A stretch of 64,000 nucleotides of DNA, taken from the NCBI GenBank assembly GCA_018697095.1, contig JABHSG010000004.1, positions 248,001 to 312,000 on the forward strand. The letters are read 5' to 3'. The DNA is from an archaeon (lineage in GTDB: Archaea; Nanobdellota; Nanobdellia; Woesearchaeales; GW2011-AR9). Positions 44,209 to 53,118 of this stretch are shown piece after piece; the stretch's first letter is position 1; each line of letters starts with the position of its first letter. The translations under genes were made by a program, and so were the position numbers. The notes under the pieces were generated by a model. The model saw only the letters and a list, made by a program, of their open reading frames with translations. It made no database searches and was not told the DNA's origin.

Positions 44209-44829
44209 CTAAAAATTAGCTTTCATATATTCACCAAGGTTCCCACTAAATTCCCCATCAGCTTCTGCCAGGTTTAGTCCAAGGCCTGCTTCATATGTTC
44301 CATTGCTCAATCCTGTTCTTAAGAACTGAGTACTAAAATTATGTCCATCTTTTCCAAGATTAGTAACATTTTCAGCATTTAATACCAAATTCAAATTTTC
44401 TGAAAGTTTTGGTACATAAGTAAGATTAACTAATACTTCTGCATCTACTTCTTTTCCATTTAAACCTGCAGTAGCTAAAGCATAAACACTCAAGTCATCA
44501 ACTTCTTTGAAGTATTGTGATCCTAGTCTTGGAATTACTCCAACTCCTGGTATGAACTGAGTCTCAACAACAACGTCTAAACCACCAACTAGATTATAGC
44601 TTAAATCAACCAAGCCAAAATGATCAACCTGATTATCATAACCAACTGTAGTTGTATCTCTTATGAATAAGTTAGTTTTAGGAGCTAGTTCACTAGCTAC
44701 TTTCACATCCAGTGTAGTATCTTTCTGTCCCGCCATTAGTTCAGCAGATCCACCAGCATTAGCTACTGGCCCATATCCTATTAACCCAGCAATTGCCACG
44801 CCTATAATCATTTTTTTTATTTCATCCAT
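44209..44829 (-). CDS. Exported beta-strand-rich, possible beta-barrel protein
   Basis: A 206-residue protein with a signal peptide (MIIGVAIAGLIGYGPVANAGG). The mature part is a chain of alternating polar/hydrophobic strands separated by short turns (TLDVKVASELAPKTNLFIRDTTTVGYD, LVDLSYNLVGGLDVVVETQFI). It ends in MKANF, with a terminal aromatic residue. That layout recalls outer-membrane beta-barrels, which archaea with a single membrane do not have. A soluble beta-barrel or surface protein is as likely. Its gene is divergent from trmB, which may regulate it. No homologue is recognised. Confidence 0.6.
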   Translation of the reverse strand: MDEIKKMIIGVAIAGLIGYGPVANAGGSAELMAGQKDTTLDVKVASELAPKTNLFIRDTTTVGYDNQVDHFGLVDLSYNLVGGLDVVVETQFIPGVGVIPRLGSQYFKEVDDLSVYALATAGLNGKEVDAEVLVNLTYVPKLSENLNLVLNAENVTNLGKDGHNFSTQFLRTGLSNGTYEAGLGLNLAEADGEFSGNLGEYMKANF

Positions 44830-44888
44830 TTTAGTTGCCCTTGTTCTTATTAATTAGTAGCAACTGACTAGATTTATAAATAGTTGTA

Positions 44889-44902
44889 GTCTATTTTTAG
44901 AC
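44889..44902. promoter_or_regulatory. Palindrome between the trmB-family gene and the exported protein gene
   Basis: GTCTA-TTTT-TAGAC in the roughly 110-base divergent gap, with a TATTTTT stretch in its centre. It could be a TrmB operator controlling both genes; this is inference from position and symmetry only. Confidence 0.4.
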
Positions 44903-44938
44903 GGCAAGACTTATAACTGAGTTTATATTCACCATATC

Positions 44939-45679
44939 ATGGATTTACAAGATGGATTAAAGAAAATAGGATTAAGCGAAAGTGAGAGTAAAGTCTACTT
45001 AGCGTTACTAAAACTAGGTTCATCTACAGTTGCAAAGATCACAAAAGAAGTAAAACTTCACAGATCAAATGTCTACGATTTTTTAGATAATTTACTAGCT
45101 AAAGGTCTTGTGAGTTATGTAATTAAAGCAGGTGTGAAACATTTTAAGGCAACTCACCCAAATAAACTCCATGATTATGTTAAAGAAAAAGAAGATATTG
45201 TTTCAACAATTTTACCTGATTTGAAAGAATTAGCTAAATTTTCTAAGGACGTGTTAAATGTAGAAGTTTTTGAAGGAGTTGAAGGAGTCAAAACACTTCT
45301 TAAAGACGTTTTAAGAGAAGCAAAAGACCATGTAATCATGGGAATAGATGAAACCATGTTTCAAAAGAAACTAGGACATTTTATGGATTGGTATTTCAAA
45401 GAAGAAAAAAAACTAGGTTTTGTAGAAAGAATCTTAACAAAAGATAATGTTAAATTTGTTTATGAATATAAATCTGCAATTTACAGATATCTTCCAGCTG
45501 AATCTTTTAATCCAACTCCAACTTATGTTTATGGAGATAATGTTGCAATACTAATTTGGGAACCATTTTCAGTTATTAGAATTAAAAATGCTGCATTAGC
45601 AGATAGTTACAATAAGTATTTTGAAATTCTTTGGAAACAAGCTAAGAAAAAACCAAAATCTGCTGTTTTGAAGAAATAA
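44939..45679 (+). CDS. TrmB-family transcriptional regulator
   Basis: A 246-residue archaeal regulator. An N-terminal winged helix (LKKIGLSESESKVYLALLKLGSSTVAKI, then VKLHRSNVYDFLDNLLAKGLV) is followed by a coiled linker (YVKEKEDIVSTILPDLKELAKF). A C-terminal effector domain of about 130 residues starts LNVEVFEGVEGVKTLLKDVL. TrmB regulators usually respond to sugars, but no sugar gene adjoins. The divergent exported protein is the only obvious target. Confidence 0.9.
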   Translation: MDLQDGLKKIGLSESESKVYLALLKLGSSTVAKITKEVKLHRSNVYDFLDNLLAKGLVSYVIKAGVKHFKATHPNKLHDYVKEKEDIVSTILPDLKELAKFSKDVLNVEVFEGVEGVKTLLKDVLREAKDHVIMGIDETMFQKKLGHFMDWYFKEEKKLGFVERILTKDNVKFVYEYKSAIYRYLPAESFNPTPTYVYGDNVAILIWEPFSVIRIKNAALADSYNKYFEILWKQAKKKPKSAVLKK

Positions 45680-45723
45680 TTTTTAGATCATTAGGATTCC
45701 ACACATAATATCAAAAGTTCAAA

Positions 45724-46965
45724 TTACCTTCTTCTATTAAATGGTTTTTTATTACCTGGTTTATTACCTGGTTTATTTCCAGATCTTGGTCTTCTGCTAA
45801 ATTGCTTTTTAGGTTTTGGTTTAGCAGCAGCCCCTTTTGCATTTTTTGCAGCGTCAGAATGATATTTATGCTCCATTACTTCTATTTTTTGCTTAGTTAA
45901 ATTTTCAATACTAGTCAAGTAACTTCGCTCATCAGCGCAGCAAAATGAGAATGCAGTCCCTTCAGTTCCTGCCCTAGCAGTTCGACCAATTCGATGAACA
46001 TAACTTTCAGGCAAATTTGGTAATTCATAATTGATAACATGAGAGATATTATCAATATCAATTCCACGTGCAGCAATATCAGTTGCTACAAGTACTTTTA
46101 CTTGACCACTTCTAAAATTTGCTATTGCTTTAGTTCTTGCTGCTTGTGATTTGTTCCCATGAATAGCTGCTGAGGGGATATCGTATTTGGTTAGAAATTG
46201 AACAACCTTGTTAGCTTTGTGTTTTGTTCTTGTAAAGACTAAGATACTTGTAAGATGTTCTTGTTTTAGAAGTTTAAGTAGTAATTTATTTTTTTCTGTT
46301 GAATCAACAAACAAAATGAATTGTTTAATTCTTTCAACTGTTGTTGCCTGAGGTGTAATTTCAACATGAACTGGATTTTTAAGTAAAGTTCTTGCTAATT
46401 TATTTACTGGTGGAGACATTGTTGCTGAAAAAAATAGTGATTGCCTTTTATGTGAAAGTCTTGCAATAATTTTATTGATATCATGAATGAAACCCATATC
46501 AAGCATTCTATCAGCTTCATCTAAAACAAAAAATTCTACATGCTTCAAAGATAATTTTCCTTGACCAAGCAAATCTAGTAATCTTCCAGGGGTTGCTACT
46601 AAAATATCAACACCTTTTTTTAAAGCTTGAACTTGTCTTCCTTGTTTAACTCCACCAAAAATAACAAAGTGTTTAAATTTTAAAAATTGACCATATTTGA
46701 AAAAACTCTCTCCAATTTGAGCTGCAAGTTCTCGTGTTGGTGTTAATACTAATGTTTTTATTTTTCGTGGATACTCTTCTTTCATATTATTTAGAATTGG
46801 TAAAGTGAAAGCTGCTGTCTTTCCAGTTCCTGTTTGCGCGATCCCAATCAAATCTTTTCCTTCCAGAAGTCCTGGGATTGCTTTTGTTTGAATAGGAGTA
46901 GGTGTTTTATAACCTAAATTAGTTAGCGCTTTTTGCAGTTCTGGTTTTAATAATTTAAATGACAT
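45724..46965 (-). CDS. DEAD-box RNA helicase
   Basis: A 413-residue ATP-dependent RNA helicase. Motif order is complete: Q motif YKTPTPIQTKAIP, AQTGTGKTAAF (I), PTRELAAQ (Ia), TPGRLLD (Ib), VLDEADRMLD (II), FFSATMS (III), VFTRTKHKA (IV), ATDIAARGIDI (V) and HRIGRTARAG (VI). A basic, Arg/Gly/Pro/Lys-rich tail of about 50 residues ends the protein, typical of RNA-binding tails in cold-shock-type DEAD helicases. The ATG at 46965 starts the Q-motif helix MSFKLLKPELQKAL; an upstream in-frame ATG at 47019 is less likely. Confidence 0.96.
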   Translation of the reverse strand: MSFKLLKPELQKALTNLGYKTPTPIQTKAIPGLLEGKDLIGIAQTGTGKTAAFTLPILNNMKEEYPRKIKTLVLTPTRELAAQIGESFFKYGQFLKFKHFVIFGGVKQGRQVQALKKGVDILVATPGRLLDLLGQGKLSLKHVEFFVLDEADRMLDMGFIHDINKIIARLSHKRQSLFFSATMSPPVNKLARTLLKNPVHVEITPQATTVERIKQFILFVDSTEKNKLLLKLLKQEHLTSILVFTRTKHKANKVVQFLTKYDIPSAAIHGNKSQAARTKAIANFRSGQVKVLVATDIAARGIDIDNISHVINYELPNLPESYVHRIGRTARAGTEGTAFSFCCADERSYLTSIENLTKQKIEVMEHKYHSDAAKNAKGAAAKPKPKKQFSRRPRSGNKPGNKPGNKKPFNRRR

Positions 46966-47120
46966 ATCACCAAAAATAAGCGTTGTAGTTATAAAATCGC
47001 CTGAAAAGTGAAGCAACAAGACTACTCACGCGAGTTTTTAGGGCCTAGAAAAAAAGAGATAAAAGACATTATTCATAATGCTTATATATAAAATAAAATC
47101 ATAAATCACAGGCTAAACAG

Positions 47121-48179
47121 ATGGGAAAAATAAAAACCACAGTCATTGGAAGTTATCCAAAACCAGCATATGTGGAAATACCAGATTGGTTCAAATTAGG
47201 GTTTGCAACATACACCACTAAAGATAGTAATGCCTACTTAAAAAATAAAGATCAAGATGACGATTTTCATCTTTTGAAAGGTATTAAAGAAGTTCTGCAA
47301 GAACAAGAAAAAATAGGTATTGATATCCCAACAGATGGAGAAATCAGGCGAGGGAACTATATTCATTATCATTGTAGACATTTGAAAGGCATTAGTTTTG
47401 ATAAACTAACTAAAAAAGTTTGTCGAAATGGTGCATACACTTTCATGGCACCAACAGTTATTGGAAAAATTGAATCAATAAAACCTTTTTTAGCAAACGA
47501 ATGGAAACTATGCACTCTTTTCACAAATAATCAAATCAAAGTTACTATCCCTGGACCAATGACCATTTTTGACACTATCTCAAGTGAATATTACAAAGAT
47601 GAAAAAGAATTGTATGACGATATTGTAAAAGCTATTAATCATGAAGTTCTAAGTTTAGCAGAGCAGGGTTGTGTCCATATTCAAATTGACGAACCCCTAC
47701 TTGTAAGAAAACCAAAAGACGCACTAGATTTTGGAATAAAAAATTTAGAACGCTGTTTCGCAGGAGTTCCAAGCACAGTTTTCAAAACAATACATGCCTG
47801 TTGTGGATATCCAAATAAGTTAGATGAAAAAGATTATCCTAAAGCAGACAAAGATGCTTATCTAAAAGTAGCCAAAGCTTTAGATGACGCTGATATTGAC
47901 GCAATTTCTTTAGAAGATTGTCACAGACGTAATGACCCAGAACTATTTTCTAAGTTCACAAAAACAACAATCATTTTGGGAGTTCTAAAAATTGCATCAA
48001 GCAAAATTGAAACTGTTGAAGAAATAAAAAACCATATTGAAGAAGTTTTACAAAATATTCCTGCTGAACGGTTAATGATAGCACCAGATTGCGGTTTAGC
48101 AATGCTGCCAATAGAAATTTGTAAAGCGAAATTAAAGAATATGGTAAAAGCAGTTGAATTAGTAAATCAGCAAATTTAG
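47121..48179 (+). CDS. Cobalamin-independent methionine synthase-type (MetE C-terminal) methyltransferase
   Basis: A 352-residue single-domain protein matching the C-terminal catalytic barrel of MetE, the form found in archaea. Signatures are TTVIGSYPKP, DIPTDGEIRRGNYIHYH, TIPGPMTIFD, HIQIDEPLL, TIHACCGYPNKLD (His and Cys zinc ligands) and APDCGLAMLP (final Cys). In archaea a corrinoid or folate donates the methyl to homocysteine. The N-terminal MetE half is absent. Related YxjG/epoxyalkane-type enzymes are an alternative. TATA-like sequence lies 30-40 bases before ATG. Confidence 0.85.
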   Translation: MGKIKTTVIGSYPKPAYVEIPDWFKLGFATYTTKDSNAYLKNKDQDDDFHLLKGIKEVLQEQEKIGIDIPTDGEIRRGNYIHYHCRHLKGISFDKLTKKVCRNGAYTFMAPTVIGKIESIKPFLANEWKLCTLFTNNQIKVTIPGPMTIFDTISSEYYKDEKELYDDIVKAINHEVLSLAEQGCVHIQIDEPLLVRKPKDALDFGIKNLERCFAGVPSTVFKTIHACCGYPNKLDEKDYPKADKDAYLKVAKALDDADIDAISLEDCHRRNDPELFSKFTKTTIILGVLKIASSKIETVEEIKNHIEEVLQNIPAERLMIAPDCGLAMLPIEICKAKLKNMVKAVELVNQQI

Positions 48180-48219
48180 TTTTATTTTATATTCAACAGT
48201 TTCGTTCAAAATAAGTTAA

Positions 48220-49083
48220 TTATTTTATTTCAATGTCTGCCATTTTTTCTAGCGTTTTAATAATAGTACAAAAATCGTCATCTCCTTCTCCTCGATCCAT
48301 TGCTTTTTTGAAAACTTCAACAATATTATTTGTAAGAGGTAGTGTTAACCCTAACCTTTGCTGTTCTTTTTCAGCTAATTTTAAGTCTTTGTACATCAAT
48401 TTCAACATGAAATGTTGATCAAAGTCTCTTTTTTTAATGTACGGAATTTTAAATGCACATGCTTTATTGTGTGCACCAGAATTATCAAGTATTTCATGAA
48501 TTGCATCTAGAGGAACACCTTCTTTTACAGCAAGTGTTATACCCTCAAAGTAACTTTGTAAAATCAGAGCTTGAGTAAGGTTAAGCGCAATCTTTGCTCG
48601 TTGCCCAAATGTATTTTCACCACAATAGACAATTCTTTGTCCCATTGCATTCAGAATTGGTGTGTATTTTTCAACTAGGTCTTTTTTACCACCAACCATG
48701 AACATCAACTTTCCACCTTCCGCACCTAATTTACTTCCTGTTATGGGTGCGTCAATAAAATCAAAGTTTGTTGCTAAGTCTGTTATTTTTTGAGTTAATT
48801 CAATTGAGGTCGTCCCACAATCAATAAATGTCTTACCTGCAAGATGTGTTTGGATTGTTTCAAATATTTCTTGCAATGATTCATCGCTTGGAAGACATGT
48901 GAAAATGACATCAGCTGTAGTTACACCTTGAGGATTGTCAACAATTGTAATTTTATCACTTGCAAGACTCTCAATTCTACTCTTTGTCCTATTATATGCT
49001 AATACTGAGAAACCATTTTTGGCAAGGTTTTCCACCATGCCTTTTCCCATAGTGCCAACTCCGATAAAACCAATTGTTTGCAT
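48220..49083 (-). CDS. Beta-hydroxyacid dehydrogenase (3-hydroxyisobutyrate/tartronate-semialdehyde type)
   Basis: A 287-residue NAD(P)-dependent dehydrogenase. The N-terminal Rossmann fold GFIGVGTMGKGMVENLAKNG is followed by FIDCGTTSIELT, FIDAPITGSKLGAEGGKL (substrate-binding loop) and GQRAKIALNL with the catalytic Lys. It belongs to the 6-phosphogluconate-dehydrogenase superfamily and probably oxidises a short hydroxyacid. ATG at 49083. Its convergent neighbour is the MetE-type gene; no pathway link is visible. Confidence 0.92.
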   Translation of the reverse strand: MQTIGFIGVGTMGKGMVENLAKNGFSVLAYNRTKSRIESLASDKITIVDNPQGVTTADVIFTCLPSDESLQEIFETIQTHLAGKTFIDCGTTSIELTQKITDLATNFDFIDAPITGSKLGAEGGKLMFMVGGKKDLVEKYTPILNAMGQRIVYCGENTFGQRAKIALNLTQALILQSYFEGITLAVKEGVPLDAIHEILDNSGAHNKACAFKIPYIKKRDFDQHFMLKLMYKDLKLAEKEQQRLGLTLPLTNNIVEVFKKAMDRGEGDDDFCTIIKTLEKMADIEIK

Positions 49084-49218
49084 AGTTGATTATAATAAAT
49101 AATTCTATATAAGCATTATTGTTCTTGCTGGTTTTATATAAGAAAAATTTCACCCAAAATTATAAAAAGAGATTTAGTTAACAATAATCAGAGGTAGATT
49201 CTTAGTGGTTTAGATAAA

Positions 49219-50076
49219 ATGGATCCAATAGTAATAGATATCTCCAATACACGTGTCAATGACGATGATTTGATCGCTACAGATTATGATCCTTCTTTGT
49301 ATAGGTATAGTAAAGATCAAGTATTAACCATTGCCAAAAGACTTTACATTCCACATCAAGTTACGGCTTGGAATGCCACAGGCCGATTTCAAGATGATGG
49401 ATCTGTTGAAGAACCTGTCGTTTTAAAAAAAATTCTCCCAAGGTCTCTTGCCGTTTTAGCAAAAATGTATGAGACTCTTGCATCCATGCCACCAGGAACA
49501 TATTACCAATCTAGGCTGGGGAACTTAGATGATAACAGGGGCGTTGATTATAGAGTTACTCAGTCTGAATCACTCTGGATCGGCCGTAAACAATTTGCAG
49601 GTTACGTCACTAACAAGATTGATTATCGCTATTTTTTCCACACTGATGAAGGTAACGCAAAGATTGCTGGAAAGTCACTTTATGTCTCTTTGGGTATAGA
49701 AGAAACTGGTGGTCAAGTCCAACCATCACACAATTCAGGAATATGGTCGAATGTCCAAGCACTATCTGAAGAAGCTCTTAGTGACTTACTAAGTGAAAGA
49801 TTTGATCTGTGGAGAGAACAAAACGTAGAATTTTTTGAATCAAGGTGCCAATGGGAAGTTGATTGGAGAGAAGAGTCGGCAAGAAAAGAAGGAAGCAATG
49901 AAACTTGGGAGCTAGAATACTTTTTAAAAATTAGAAATATACCTAAAAGTCTGCCTGTTCTTTTCAATAAGAAAGTAGGTGACCTCCCAACAAAATCAGT
50001 TCAAAGTGCAGAAGAGTTATTTGGGTTTGTCAAAAGATATTTAACAAATGTCGAAGTCGGAAAACTCCGTAGATAA
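49219..50076 (+). CDS. Hypothetical protein
   Basis: A 285-residue soluble protein with no signal peptide, coiled coil or recognised motif. It has Trp/Tyr-rich segments (AWNATGRFQDDG, QSESLWIGRKQFAGYV, RYFFHTDEG) and a C-terminal EELFGFVKRYLT helix. It lies at the left boundary of the cassette region but is not followed by a clear attC-like core, so I treat it as the last ordinary gene. Nothing indicates function. Confidence 0.6.
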   Translation: MDPIVIDISNTRVNDDDLIATDYDPSLYRYSKDQVLTIAKRLYIPHQVTAWNATGRFQDDGSVEEPVVLKKILPRSLAVLAKMYETLASMPPGTYYQSRLGNLDDNRGVDYRVTQSESLWIGRKQFAGYVTNKIDYRYFFHTDEGNAKIAGKSLYVSLGIEETGGQVQPSHNSGIWSNVQALSEEALSDLLSERFDLWREQNVEFFESRCQWEVDWREESARKEGSNETWELEYFLKIRNIPKSLPVLFNKKVGDLPTKSVQSAEELFGFVKRYLTNVEVGKLRR

Positions 50077-50104
50077 TATATTCTCTCATAACCAATTATT
50101 TACT

Positions 50105-50207
50105 AAAATAACTAAAAACGGGATTAAAAGAATTCGCAGAAGGCGATTTGGGAAAATGACGAGCGAGCTTAGAGAGTGAGAAATAAACAGTATAATCCCT
50201 GCTATAT
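50105..50207 (+). repeat. attC-like element A (degenerate)
   Basis: An imperfect hairpin pairs GGGATTA (50120-50126) with TAATCCC (50193-50199), flanked by weak core-like bases (AAAAAC and GCTATAT). It contains the ATTTGGG motif (50146-50152) shared with elements B, C, E and F, just after an inner hairpin. It marks the left end of the array and looks decayed. The rest of the 293-base gap before the next gene has no gene that I can see. Confidence 0.4.
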
Positions 50208-50369
50208 TCTTTTTGCATACGAAGTATGAAAAATTTAGTCAAAAAAGTCGAGAGATAGGGTGTTCAATCTGATAAGCAAATGCGATACTCCAAGAACAAG
50301 AATTGATAGCATACACGATATAAAAATATTAAAAAATAGATTTATATAAATTAAAAAATAACAATTATT

Positions 50370-50735
50370 GTGAAAAATAAGTCAGAACACGATAAGAGAA
50401 TAGCAACAATGACATTTTCATCTGTATACCCACTCTATTTAGCAAAAATTGAAAAAAAAGGCAGAACAAAAAAAGAATTACATCAAGTAATAAAATGGTT
50501 AACCGCCTTTGACGAAAAAAAGCTAAAAGAACTCATTGATCAAAAAGTAAATTATAAATCATTTTTCCAGAAAGCAAAGTTAAATCCAAATGCGTCAATG
50601 ATTAAAGGAGTAATATGTGGATATCGCGTAGAAGAAATTGAAAATCTATTAACCCAAAGAGTTAGGTATCTAGACAAACTTGTTGATGAATTAGCAAAAG
50701 GAAAAGCAATGGATAAAATTTTACGTAAGGCATAA
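50370..50735 (+). CDS. DUF2200 family protein (cassette gene)
   Basis: A 121-residue protein that matches the DUF2200 family along its whole length: MTFSSVYPLYLAKIEKKGRTKKELHQVIKWLTAFD, NPNASMIKGVICGYRVEEIENLLTQ, then RYLDKLVDELAKGKAMDKILRKA. The family is widespread in bacteria with unknown function, and its presence in an archaeal array points to transfer. GTG start is used because a TATA-like TTTATATAAA at 50341-50350 lies about 20-30 bases upstream, giving a leaderless transcript. It is the outermost cassette on the left. Confidence 0.88.
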   Translation: MKNKSEHDKRIATMTFSSVYPLYLAKIEKKGRTKKELHQVIKWLTAFDEKKLKELIDQKVNYKSFFQKAKLNPNASMIKGVICGYRVEEIENLLTQRVRYLDKLVDELAKGKAMDKILRKA

Positions 50736-50830
50736 CATTGAATTAATAAGTAAACAAGAAATATTCTCTTGATTTCGTAAAAACAAGAATCGTTTGTATA
50801 TCTTCTTTTTTAGCCTTTCAAAATTATTGA

Positions 50831-51009
50831 ACTTAACATCGCAACTATGCGAAGTCTCAAAAGGGTGGCATCTGGGATGAGGCAAACCACAGCCCGAGCA
50901 GGTAAGGGTAAATTTATTTTGAAAATTATAAATTTGGTTTGAGATTTGGGAGAGGCGAAAGGAGTTACGTAGTGGCGACTGGAGCCGAACCGTATAGTTG
51001 CTGTTAGTT
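50831..51009 (+). repeat. attC-like element B
   Basis: R''-type ACTTAAC (50831-50837), then L'' GCAACTAT (50841-50848) pairing exactly with L' ATAGTTGC (50994-51001), one T, then R'-type GTTAGTT (51003-51009). Long terminal loop with inner hairpin TCTCAAA/TTTGAGA closed before ATTTGGG (50944-50950). The left arm differs from its own R' because R' belongs to the next cassette. Confidence 0.65.
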
Positions 51010-51117
51010 TCTCCGACTTACGAGTGACCGAAGGGAACGGAGTGGGGAGGATTCGTAACGAAGTGGAGAAAGTTTTTCCAGCGCTCGTTTAAAAATATAA
51101 AAAAAGAATGAAAAAAA

Positions 51118-51657
51118 TTAAGAGTTTATACAAATACACATCAAATGTTCACCTGTGTTAAAAGATGTACTACAACTATACATTTGAGGATGATATTTAT
51201 CAGTACCTACGCGTTTGAAAGCACCAACACAATTACCAACACCGCATTCATTATTACAGCTATTATAATTTCCAGAAACATCAAAGTAAGATGTTGAGTA
51301 TGTATCAATTGGACATTCAGTTTCTTCACATTCTGGACAAGTTGGGCACTGTGTTTCTTCACATTCTGGAGATTCACAATTTAAACAGGGGTCTAATTTA
51401 ATTTTATTGTATTTCACTTTATATGCTGAAGTTAAAAATTTGGAAGGTTTGTACCCTCTAACCATTTGTGTTGCTTGTCCAGCTAATGCTTTATTTTCTT
51501 CACTTTCACTTTGTTCTATTAAATTATCTAATTCTTCATCTGGTAATTGTTCAAGCTCTGCTTCTAGTTCAGGATTTGATATTGTTTCAGAAGAACAACC
51601 AACTAAAAACATAGAAACAACAATTAATCCTAACATAATAATTGTAATTTTTTTCAT
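51118..51657 (-). CDS. Cysteine-rich lipoprotein (cassette gene)
   Basis: A 179-residue protein with a signal peptide ending MFLVGC, a lipobox, so it is lipid-anchored. An acidic Glu-rich linker follows. The C-terminal half has 14 cysteines in repeated C-x(4-6)-C units (DPCLNCESPECEETQCPTC, ECEETEC, NSCNNECGVGNCVG, MYSCSTS, LMCICINS), probably a disulphide knot. GAGGTG precedes ATG. The gene is transcribed toward the array's left and is flanked by a 14-base inverted repeat (TTTTTCCAGCGCTC at 51073-51086, its complement at 51724-51737). No family recognised. Confidence 0.75.
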   Translation of the reverse strand: MKKITIIMLGLIVVSMFLVGCSSETISNPELEAELEQLPDEELDNLIEQSESEENKALAGQATQMVRGYKPSKFLTSAYKVKYNKIKLDPCLNCESPECEETQCPTCPECEETECPIDTYSTSYFDVSGNYNSCNNECGVGNCVGAFKRVGTDKYHPQMYSCSTSFNTGEHLMCICINS

Positions 51658-51741
51658 TCTTTACACCTCGTTTGATTATTTAATTGGTTAAATCATTTAT
51701 ATTTATATAGTTTTCTACTTCGAGAGCGCTGGAAAAATTGA

Positions 51742-51859
51742 AACTAACATCGGGCTTAAGGGAAGTTTTTTTCTCCTCCACGAACGTAGTGAGTGAGAGC
51801 TGAGGGAAAAATTTGGGAGAGCGAAGTGCAACGAGCGAACCCTTTAAGCCCTGTTAAAT
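51742..51859 (+). repeat. attC-like element C
   Basis: R'' GAAACTAAC core (ACTAAC at 51743-51748), L'' GGGCTTAAGGG (51752-51762) pairing with L' CCCTTTAAGCCC (51840-51851), then T and R' GTTAAAT (51853-51859). Holds ATTTGGG at 51811-51817. The R'' is the exact complement of the R' at the right of element B, which opens the same cassette. The rest of the 300-base gap is cassette end sequence. Confidence 0.7.
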
Positions 51860-51965
51860 GAGGGTGAGCCGAAGGCGAAAGTGCAACGTCCCCGACTGAC
51901 TGAAAGGAAGGAGAGTTTTTTAGGGAGCGTTTAGAAGAACCAGTAAATAACCTAGCATACACAAA

Positions 51966-52541
51966 TTAATTTAATAATTTTTCAAAAGTTTCAACTGTTG
52001 ATATTTTCTTTAATGTTTCTAAAGAATTTAAATGATCTTCTTCATTTCCTGCAACGCAGCAATCTGATAGAACATTAACTTTGTAATCCATATCATGGGC
52101 TTCTCTTGCAGCAGATTGAACAACTAAATCTGTAGAGACACCGCATAAAAATAATTCATCAACATTATTTACTCGTAAATAAGCATCTAAATAAGTTCCA
52201 TAAAATGGACTTACTCTATGTTTAAGAATTATTTTGTCTTCGTCTCTAACCTCAAGTTTTTCATGAAATTCAGTAGCCCATGTATCTAATTGAACAGCTT
52301 GAAACTTTTTGGCTAAAGCAAAAAGAGGAGAATTTTTTGGCAAATCTTTATAGTCTTTTGTAAAACCAAATTTGACATATATTACTAAAAAACCTTTTTT
52401 TCGTGCTAATTCAACAGCTAATTTGGTTTTATCAAGAACTTGGTTATCTTGTTCAAATTGAGGATAACCTCTTGCTTTAAATTTGCCATCTGGATGGACT
52501 AGTTCATTCATATAGTCCATAACGATAATTGCTTTTGCCAT
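51966..52541 (-). CDS. Isochorismatase-family hydrolase lacking the catalytic cysteine (cassette gene)
   Basis: A 191-residue protein of the cysteine-hydrolase/isochorismatase fold. It keeps the Asp motif (VMDYMNELVHP), the Lys region (IILKHRVSPFYGTYLDAYL) and the LFLCGVSTDLVVQSAAREA strand. The nucleophile position in T-D-x-C-V is Val here, as in non-cysteine members such as EntB-type proteins. An isochorismatase-like or binding role is therefore more likely than nicotinamidase. It is flanked by a long interrupted inverted repeat (51916-51962 with 52592-52622), the mark of one cassette. Confidence 0.85.
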   Translation of the reverse strand: MAKAIIVMDYMNELVHPDGKFKARGYPQFEQDNQVLDKTKLAVELARKKGFLVIYVKFGFTKDYKDLPKNSPLFALAKKFQAVQLDTWATEFHEKLEVRDEDKIILKHRVSPFYGTYLDAYLRVNNVDELFLCGVSTDLVVQSAAREAHDMDYKVNVLSDCCVAGNEEDHLNSLETLKKISTVETFEKLLN

Positions 52542-52626
52542 ATAATTATTTAATTATATTTATACTTAAATACTTTTCTGTTAAAAAAATGGTGTGCTAG
52601 GTTATTTGAGCTCCCTAAAAAATTTT

Positions 52627-52683
52627 ATTTAACGATGTTAAGTCTCCGCCCCTTTATGGGGTGGCAAGGTTAACTTGTTAACC
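52627..52683 (+). repeat. attC-like element D (short)
   Basis: R'' ATTTAAC (52627-52633) and terminal GTTAACC (52677-52683) enclose a compact hairpin whose arms GATGTTAAG and CTTGTTAAC-type, plus GCCCC/GGGGTGGC, largely pair around a TTTAT loop. At 57 bases this matches the shortest class of integron attC sites. The R'' is an exact complement of the R' in element C, i.e. both ends of the isochorismatase cassette. Confidence 0.55.
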
Positions 52684-52779
52684 GCAGAGTTTGTCCATCA
52701 CCGTACAGTATAGTTGGCGCCGTTCAAAACAAATAGCTTTATAAAAATTAAAATTTTACTAAACAATAGAGGTATTTAG

Positions 52780-53118
52780 ATGGCCACAAAACAAAAGATA
52801 GGTAAAATTCAATTTTATTTAGGAATTATATTGCTTGTTGTTACAATTATCGGTTCTGTTGTTATATTCAAGGGAGTATTAAATTCATTTGCAGATGGAG
52901 TTTCTAGTGAGACCAGCACTTGGGGAGAAGTAAGTGATAAACTGGGTGAAGGAAGTCCTGAGAATGAGATGATTTCAGGAATAATTGTTGGTGATTTGGT
53001 AACACAAGGGCTAGTTGTAAAGGCATCAGGATTTATATTTGGAACTTGTACTCTAATATTATTAATTATGTCAGTAATGTTAATATTACAAGGATTAACA
53101 AATCAATCAAAAAAATGA
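52780..53118 (+). CDS. Small membrane protein (cassette gene)
   Basis: A 112-residue protein with two membrane helices (IQFYLGIILLVVTIIGSVVIF and GFIFGTCTLILLIMSVMLIL) and a polar loop between. GAGGT is 6-7 bases before ATG. Its stop overlaps the start of the next gene as ATGA (53115-53118), so the two are translationally coupled and travel as one two-gene cassette. No family recognised. Confidence 0.7.
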   Translation: MATKQKIGKIQFYLGIILLVVTIIGSVVIFKGVLNSFADGVSSETSTWGEVSDKLGEGSPENEMISGIIVGDLVTQGLVVKASGFIFGTCTLILLIMSVMLILQGLTNQSKK

